Below are positions 31,696 to 34,425 of a DNA stretch of 34,425 nt, in pieces; the stretch's first letter is position 1; each line of letters begins with the position of its first letter. The stretch comes from a bacterium (lineage in GTDB: Bacteria > Patescibacteriota > Minisyncoccia > JAHIHE01 > JAGLIN01): positions 1-34,425 of the forward strand of contig DAOWDU010000017.1 of NCBI GenBank assembly GCA_030638825.1. The letters are read 5' to 3'. The notes under the pieces are model-generated. The model was not told the origin of the DNA. It did not search any database and saw nothing but the letters and a program-made list of their open reading frames with translations. A program made the translations under genes and the position numbers.

Positions 31696-32754
31696 TCAGA
31701 TATATTTTTTAATTTCTTTAGCAATATGCTCCGCTAATAGTGGGGGAACTGCGTTACCTATTTGCTTTATTTGTTCATTCTTTTTTCCAGAAAAAATAAA
31801 AGTGTCCTCGAATGATTGAATTCTCGCAGATTCTCGAGCAGTTGGAACTCTGTTGTATTTATAATGGAAATGATGATTATGTCCCGTATCTATGGTGCTA
31901 CTTGGTTTCTTGCTGTCAAACCTTGTCCATGCTATGCTTACTTTTCTTGTTTTTTGTAAATGCTTAGGCAAATCTTTGTAATTCCCGCCATCAGGAACAA
32001 GCGAAATTATTTTTTTTGTTCTGTCTGTATGTTTAATTGTTTCGTGTCCAAATACACCTTTACTGCCTTTCCGCATTTTTCTTTGGTAATCGGATTCTGA
32101 TATTTTAGGATATGCGACTCCATCTTTTAAGTCATTTTTGGGCAGATCACTGATAGCTTCTTTTATTGTTATTCTATTGATTAAATTTTTTACATCTCCG
32201 TGAGTGAAATTGGGAAATTCAAATTTTTTAGATCCTCTTACTCCCACAAAAAATACTCTTTTCCGATTTTGTGGAACTCCATAATTTGATGCTAATAATA
32301 CTGAAGTACTAACATTATAACCTAGATTCTCAAAATCATCTATGATTTCGTCTTTTAGCTTTCCCTTGTGCATAGAAAGTAAATTTGGAACATTTTCCAT
32401 TAAAAAAACTTTAGGTCTAAAATAACCAACAAAATCAACGAATACTTTATATAAACGATTTCTTGGATCATCAATAATTCTTTTTCCAGAAATTGAAAAC
32501 CCCTGACAAGGTGGTCCGCCGATAACAACATCGATCTTCTTAATACCAGTAAGTTTTGTTACAGACAATGGAATAGTTTTAGATAAGTCTTTTAATAAAA
32601 CTTTGCTATTCTTATGATTTTTTTTAAATGTCTCGAGGCTTAAATCCCAATTATCAATACCCAGTAAAATATCAAATCCTGCTAATTCAAAACCGTGTGA
32701 TAATCCACCACACCCTGCGAATAAATCTATCACTCTGAGTTTTTTGTGAGACAT
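31696..32754 (-). CDS. DNA (cytosine-5) methyltransferase, first of two
   Basis: 352 aa. Motif I RVIDLFAGCGGLSHGFELAG, motif IV IGGPPCQGFS with the catalytic Cys, motif VI MENVPNLLSM, motif VIII QNRKRVFFVG, and the C-terminal ARIQSFEDTF ... QIGNAVPPLL. Clearly diverged from the second methyltransferase (29278), especially in the target-recognition part, so the two probably modify different strands or sequences. First main gene of the operon, preceded by a 42-codon frame and a promoter-operator region near 32884-32930. Confidence 0.94.
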   Translation of the reverse strand: MSHKKLRVIDLFAGCGGLSHGFELAGFDILLGIDNWDLSLETFKKNHKNSKVLLKDLSKTIPLSVTKLTGIKKIDVVIGGPPCQGFSISGKRIIDDPRNRLYKVFVDFVGYFRPKVFLMENVPNLLSMHKGKLKDEIIDDFENLGYNVSTSVLLASNYGVPQNRKRVFFVGVRGSKKFEFPNFTHGDVKNLINRITIKEAISDLPKNDLKDGVAYPKISESDYQRKMRKGSKGVFGHETIKHTDRTKKIISLVPDGGNYKDLPKHLQKTRKVSIAWTRFDSKKPSSTIDTGHNHHFHYKYNRVPTARESARIQSFEDTFIFSGKKNEQIKQIGNAVPPLLAEHIAKEIKKYI

Positions 32755-32764
32755 TTTTTCATAA

Positions 32765-32893
32765 TTATTTTTGAATTAAATCGTCCATGTCGAGGGCTTT
32801 GATAATTTTTAAGAAATAATCTCGAGAAACACTGAGTCTTTGTCGATATTTCTTAATGTTATTTACGGTTGCCAATTTTCTACTTACAGACAC
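32765..32893 (-). CDS. Short basic peptide ahead of the R-M operon
   Basis: 42 codons from GTG 32893: MSVSRKLATVNNIKKYRQRL, then SVSRDYFLKIIKALDMDDLI and QK. Ends 10 nt before the first methyltransferase ATG. It is too short for a full HTH controller protein. I do not recognise it; it could be a leader peptide, a C-protein remnant or chance. Low confidence. Confidence 0.3.
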   Translation of the reverse strand: MSVSRKLATVNNIKKYRQRLSVSRDYFLKIIKALDMDDLIQK

Positions 32894-32898
32894 TGTAA
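32884..32898. promoter_or_regulatory. Operator-like palindrome upstream of the R-M operon
   Basis: TTACAG ACA CTGTAA, 6-bp arms with a 3-nt centre. It lies just downstream of a minus-strand TATAAT (within 32899-32915) and overlaps the short peptide's GTG. Layout fits an operator or C-box. Confidence 0.45.
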
Positions 32899-33053
32899 AT
32901 ATATTATTATAATAGCAGAAAATAACTAAACCGTAAATAATTGATTCTTGAAGCAAAACACATATCAATAATGCTATGCTTTCCGCTTATCTCATTAGCA
33001 AATAAAAAAACATATTCTAAATATATGTTTTTGTTTGTCTTATTTATAAACTC

Positions 33054-34196
33054 TTACTCTCCCTCATTCGCCCATTCCTTAATCTTCTGCAAAACACTTT
33101 CTTCCGCTAAACCTACTTCGACCTTATCGGAAGTAAAAAGAATTTGATTGTCTTCCACTTTACCATTTAATAATTTTACCAAATTATCAACTTGTGTTTT
33201 TTCTGAAAAATTTATAACTCCGTTTATTTTTCCGTCAAGCTTATAAATCAAAAGCGCGAGATCAAATTCTGGCGAACTATCAGCAAGTTCTTTGATAGCC
33301 AAATTTAATTTTTCGGGAGAAGCGTTTGTTTTGATAAAATCGTCATCGCCGTTTGACAAAATAGACCAGCCAAGCTTGTATTCTTTGTTGTATTTAAGAT
33401 TAGACATAATCTTGCCCATCAATTTCAACGAAGAAATTGATTTAGTTTTGTATAAATATCTTATTATTTCTTGTTTATTCGCTCCTTTGTCAATCAGGGA
33501 GGCAGCCGCCAAAAATGCTTTTGGCGTAGTATTTTTATTTTGAAAACTATTCGTTTTGAAAATTATTCCTTCCAATAAATTAGTCGCTATGTGCTCGTCT
33601 ATTAATTCCTCTTTCAGATCAATAACTAAATTAAATATTATTTCCGAAGTTGATGATGCCGTCACATCTACCAGATTTATTTTCCCAAAATATTCGTTAG
33701 ACGGATTGTGGTCAATATTGATTACAGGCGCCTCATAAAAAAGATCTGAATTTTCGTCATAGATGCTTCCTAAATTTTCTGAATCGGATGTTCCTAAAAC
33801 TATGATGAGATCATATTTAAATCGGGCCGATTCAAGAATAATATCTTTTTCTTCCAGATCGCTATTTTTGGCCGTTATAAAAATCTTCAATTTATTATTT
33901 TGAACTTCATATCTCAGTTGGTGCAGCTTTTCTTTATCTATATCCAAAGACAGAATATAATCGCGGACTCCTTCCAGCTTATGCGTAATCGTGTCTGCGG
34001 AAGGCAAAAAAGAATATTTATTTAGAATAGCGGTCGGGCTCACAATATCCGCTTTTTTTCCCATTTTTTTTAAAACCAAACAAAGACCGAGAGCAGATCC
34101 TAAGGCGTCCCCGTCTGGATTTTTTCCAACACATATCAAAATTGTCTCACTTTTACTGATTTGATCCAATATTTGTTCTTTTGGCAATAGTCCCAT
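33054..34196 (-). CDS. DHH-family phosphoesterase-like protein with altered active site
   Basis: 380 aa from ATG 34196; a TTG at 34214 would add six residues. Motif I reads GKNPDGDALGSALG (24-37 from ATG): the two Asp of DGD are present, but the usual preceding His is Gly (VGKNPDGD). The DHH motif reads NIDHNPSNEYFG, Asn in place of the second His. The C-terminal DHHA1-like half carries NGDDDFIKTNASPEKLNLAI. Family members (NrnA/RecJ-like) cut short oligonucleotides or 3'-phosphoadenosine phosphate, but loss of these ligands makes activity uncertain. A good TTGACA promoter lies at 34243-34270. Confidence 0.8.
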   Translation of the reverse strand: MGLLPKEQILDQISKSETILICVGKNPDGDALGSALGLCLVLKKMGKKADIVSPTAILNKYSFLPSADTITHKLEGVRDYILSLDIDKEKLHQLRYEVQNNKLKIFITAKNSDLEEKDIILESARFKYDLIIVLGTSDSENLGSIYDENSDLFYEAPVINIDHNPSNEYFGKINLVDVTASSTSEIIFNLVIDLKEELIDEHIATNLLEGIIFKTNSFQNKNTTPKAFLAAASLIDKGANKQEIIRYLYKTKSISSLKLMGKIMSNLKYNKEYKLGWSILSNGDDDFIKTNASPEKLNLAIKELADSSPEFDLALLIYKLDGKINGVINFSEKTQVDNLVKLLNGKVEDNQILFTSDKVEVGLAEESVLQKIKEWANEGE

Positions 34197-34242
34197 TTTT
34201 AGTGGTTTAAACAAGAAATTAAGATATTAGAATTGATTAGTC

Positions 34243-34270
34243 AATTTACCATATCTAAAAAACTTGTCAA
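34243..34270 (-). promoter_or_regulatory. Sigma70-like promoter for the DHH gene
   Basis: Minus strand TTGACA (34270-34265), 16-nt spacer, TAAATT (34248-34243) with TG one base before the -10. Confidence 0.6.
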
Positions 34271-34304
34271 GGGCAACATTTAAACATGTCGCTCCAATAT
34301 GATA

Positions 34305-34336
34305 ATGTCCTAGTACAGCAATATAGAAATGTCCTA
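34305..34336. mobile_element. Insertion-sequence-like left end with repeated ATGTCCTA
   Basis: ATGTCCTA at 34305-34312 and again at 34329-34336 (24-nt period), then an inverted repeat GTTTAGAT / ATCTAAAC before the reading frame. Terminal-type repeats of this kind precede transposase genes. Only the left edge is in view. Confidence 0.4.
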
Positions 34337-34394
34337 CCTAGAAATTTTTGTGTCATAATAGTTTAGATAATTTAAATATTAATCTAAACAAATT

Positions 34395-34425
34395 ATGGAA
34401 CAAAAACTAATAAGTATGACTGAAA
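34395..34425 (+). CDS. Start of a plus-strand gene cut by the window edge, possibly a transposase
   Basis: ATG at 34395 begins MEQKLISMTE and runs off the window. The repeats upstream (34305-34336) and the start sequence suggest an ISNCY-like transposase, but ten residues cannot prove it. Confidence 0.35.
   Translation, partial: MEQKLISMTE

Noticed and set aside
1-34425. Recoded UGA (as in Absconditabacteria/Gracilibacteria)
   Set aside because: TGA ends the TPR and MNT genes and Trp is encoded by TGG; no internal TGA is needed in core genes.
1-34425. CRISPR array
   Set aside because: The tandem units are 7-8 nt without spacers of constant length, and no cas gene is present.

Overview
The window (about 34 kb, low GC, roughly one third by eye) looks like a chromosome segment of a Candidate Phyla Radiation bacterium (Patescibacteria, probably a Parcubacteria-type lineage). 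This placement is inference. It rests on the mix of short core proteins (RpoB 1069 aa, RpoC 1227 aa), an O-antigen-ligase/TPR fusion, FtsK followed by an HTH gene, secreted proteins with a 'VY...GKKR...F...GYxW' module, start sites that lack a clear Shine-Dalgarno, and the general repeat content. TGA and TAG both act as stops (genetic code 11), which argues against the UGA-recoding CPR lineages.

Layout from left to right, mostly minus strand. (1) 1-4050: an HTH gene cut by the window edge, ftsK, a small PUA/EVE-like protein and a secreted protein. (2) 4100-4780: a hairpin-rich possible RNA, a CopG/BrnA-type antitoxin, and the decapitated 3' end of its BrnT toxin lying directly against the rpoC stop. 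(3) 4777-14376: rpoC and rpoB, separated by about 2.7 kb of accessory genes (DUF4143 ATPase, HEPN/MNT pair, small membrane protein). (4) 14730-17687: a short TsaB-like protein and a broken Wzy/TPR gene. (5) 17980-20820: divergent PAP2 protein, FemAB-like transferase, tsaD. (6) 20970-26060: tRNA-Glu, a fibronectin-III secreted protein, ruvA, rpsT, a bacterial PH-domain protein, a small membrane protein and ruvB. (7) 26130-29050: a 6S-RNA-like transcript, a TPR protein and the type IV pilus ATPase pilB. (8) 29278-32900: a restriction-modification operon with two m5C methyltransferases around a DUF3883-type nuclease. (9) 33054-34425: a DHH-family protein and the apparent left edge of an insertion sequence.

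The most striking feature is repeat DNA. At least four kinds of short palindrome or tandem heptamer sit in frame inside conserved genes (ftsK, femAB-like, tsaD, the Wzy gene, the MNT gene). One palindrome copy has lost 19 nt, which explains a frameshift. Separately, arrays of 8-nt repeats (CATNTAAA / TTTANATG) border genes so that the start codons of tsaD, ruvA, ruvB and the PAP2 gene are the last three bases of the final repeat. Related CAATNTAA octamers precede rpoC and rpsT. Defence and addiction functions (HEPN/MNT, BrnTA remnant, R-M, DUF4143 ATPase) cluster around the polymerase genes and the right end.
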